In this document: in pieces, positions 63,547-64,000 of the stretch
How positions within the stretch are numbered: the first letter of the stretch is position 1
Layout of the letters: the number at the start of each line of letters is the position of its first letter
Source of the DNA: Acidovorax sp. A79
GTDB taxonomy: Bacteria > Pseudomonadota > Gammaproteobacteria > Burkholderiales > Burkholderiaceae_C
DNA length: 64,000 bases
NCBI RefSeq assembly: GCF_041154505.1
Contig: NZ_AP028672.1
Span: forward strand, 4,752,501 to 4,816,500
Reading direction: 5' to 3'
Translations under genes and position numbers: made by a program
Notes under the pieces: model-generated
Seen by the model: the letters and a program-made list of their open reading frames with translations, nothing else
Database searches by the model: none
What the model was told of the DNA's origin: nothing

Positions 63547-64000
63547 GTGATCTCGTCCGAACTGTTGACCGATCTCCTCGCCCCCGCTGGTGAGGGCCCC
63601 ATAGAGCCCATGGCGCAGGCGCGCTTGCAGGCCCTGGTCGATGCCGTTCCGGTGGCATTGATGGAGTTCCGGCTGCAGCGGGGCCGCTTGCTGCTGTTGG
63701 CCGCCAACGCCGCCGCCCGCCGCATGCCCGGCCTGGGCGCCGTGCGCAACCCGGGCGCGGATGCGAGCGAGGTGTTCGACCTGCTGGAAGGCACGGCGCT
63801 GCTGGACCAACTGCACGGCGTGGTCCGGGTGGGGGCGCCGCTCGAATGCCGCCAGGTGGTGCGCGAGCCGGGCCGGCTGCTGCTGGCCTGGGATCTTTCT
63901 GCCCGCCGCGTGACCAATGACTGCATCGTGGTCACGGTGCGCGATGCCACCGAGGCCGAAACCCTGCGCTCGGCGCTGGCCGCTTCCGAACGCGCGCTGG
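63547..64000 (+). CDS. PAS-type sensor protein, N-terminal part (partial)
   Basis: The frame stays open to the window end (151 codons). It begins GTG at 63547 (VISSELLTDLL) after a weak AGAGG. Residues 25-140 look like a PAS domain (DAVPVALMEFRLQRGRLLLLA then CIVVTVRDATEAETLRSALA), ending in a helical linker as in histidine kinases or GGDEF proteins. The output domain is outside the window, so function is unknown. It is divergent from mutS. An alternative start at ATG 63613 would shorten it. Confidence 0.6.
   Translation, partial: MISSELLTDLLAPAGEGPIEPMAQARLQALVDAVPVALMEFRLQRGRLLLLAANAAARRMPGLGAVRNPGADASEVFDLLEGTALLDQLHGVVRVGAPLECRQVVREPGRLLLAWDLSARRVTNDCIVVTVRDATEAETLRSALAASERAL

Noticed and set aside
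60550..63816. A 1088-codon frame on the same strand as mutS in another phase.
   Set aside because: The MutS frame has all family motifs; the other reads as an Arg/Ala/Gly/Pro-rich shadow.

Overview
The window is very GC-rich (estimated by eye at roughly 70%) and tightly packed, with many ATGA start/stop overlaps. Gene content (UbiB, UppP, MutS, tup/mod transporters, an MdtABC-like pump, proteobacterial c-di-GMP proteins) points to a betaproteobacterium of the Comamonadaceae, most like Acidovorax and its relatives. A dispersed palindromic repeat, which I recall from that family but cannot check here, fits this. No rRNA, tRNA, CRISPR array, prophage or insertion sequence was seen.

Left third (1-21421): a molybdenum/tungsten region. 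It starts with a tungstate ABC transporter (tupB end, tupC, tupA) and an extra ModA-like lipoprotein. A minus-strand group follows (saccharopine-dehydrogenase-like, DoxX-like, DUF2269, UbiB-like kinase), then an EAL phosphodiesterase. Next come modABC on the minus strand and a divergent modE, with a clear ModE-type operator at the modA promoter. A GAF-Fis regulator then faces a molybdenum hydroxylase operon of the CO-dehydrogenase-like type: 2Fe-2S, molybdopterin and FAD subunits, then CoxD, CoxE, CoxG and an XdhC-family protein. The large subunit has the form II active-site motif AYRGAGR, so the substrate is probably not CO.

Middle (21450-36620): a glutathione transferase, small proteins, a transglutaminase-like protein and an IclR regulator divergent from an apparent catabolic operon (SDR, flavin monooxygenase, BASS-type transporter, epimerase, EamA exporter). 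An orphan ABC ATPase and a LysE exporter follow. Then comes a LytS/LytTR two-component pair with two paralogous 2TM-domain proteins around a secreted hydrolase, a hydrolase-like gene remnant, and two small membrane proteins.

Right part (36960-64000): a complete MdtABC-like RND pump with a NodT-type outer-membrane lipoprotein, uppP, a MipA/OmpV porin-like protein and a PAS-GGDEF cyclase. A minus-strand set holds a berberine-bridge-type FAD oxidase, two paralogous 7TMR-DISM GGDEF receptors, an MpaB/Lcp-like oxygenase and a CruF-like membrane protein. The last four may form an isoprenoid-modifying and sensing unit. Then come an alpha/beta hydrolase with an Anbu-type proteasome homologue, a secreted lipase-like lipoprotein, mutS, and the start of a PAS-type sensor cut by the window edge.

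Most notable: (1) the molybdenum transport, regulation and enzyme island; (2) the CruF-MpaB-GGDEF-GGDEF run; (3) a palindromic repeat in eight copies, four of them in frame inside genes, including mutS and the signal peptide of tupA.
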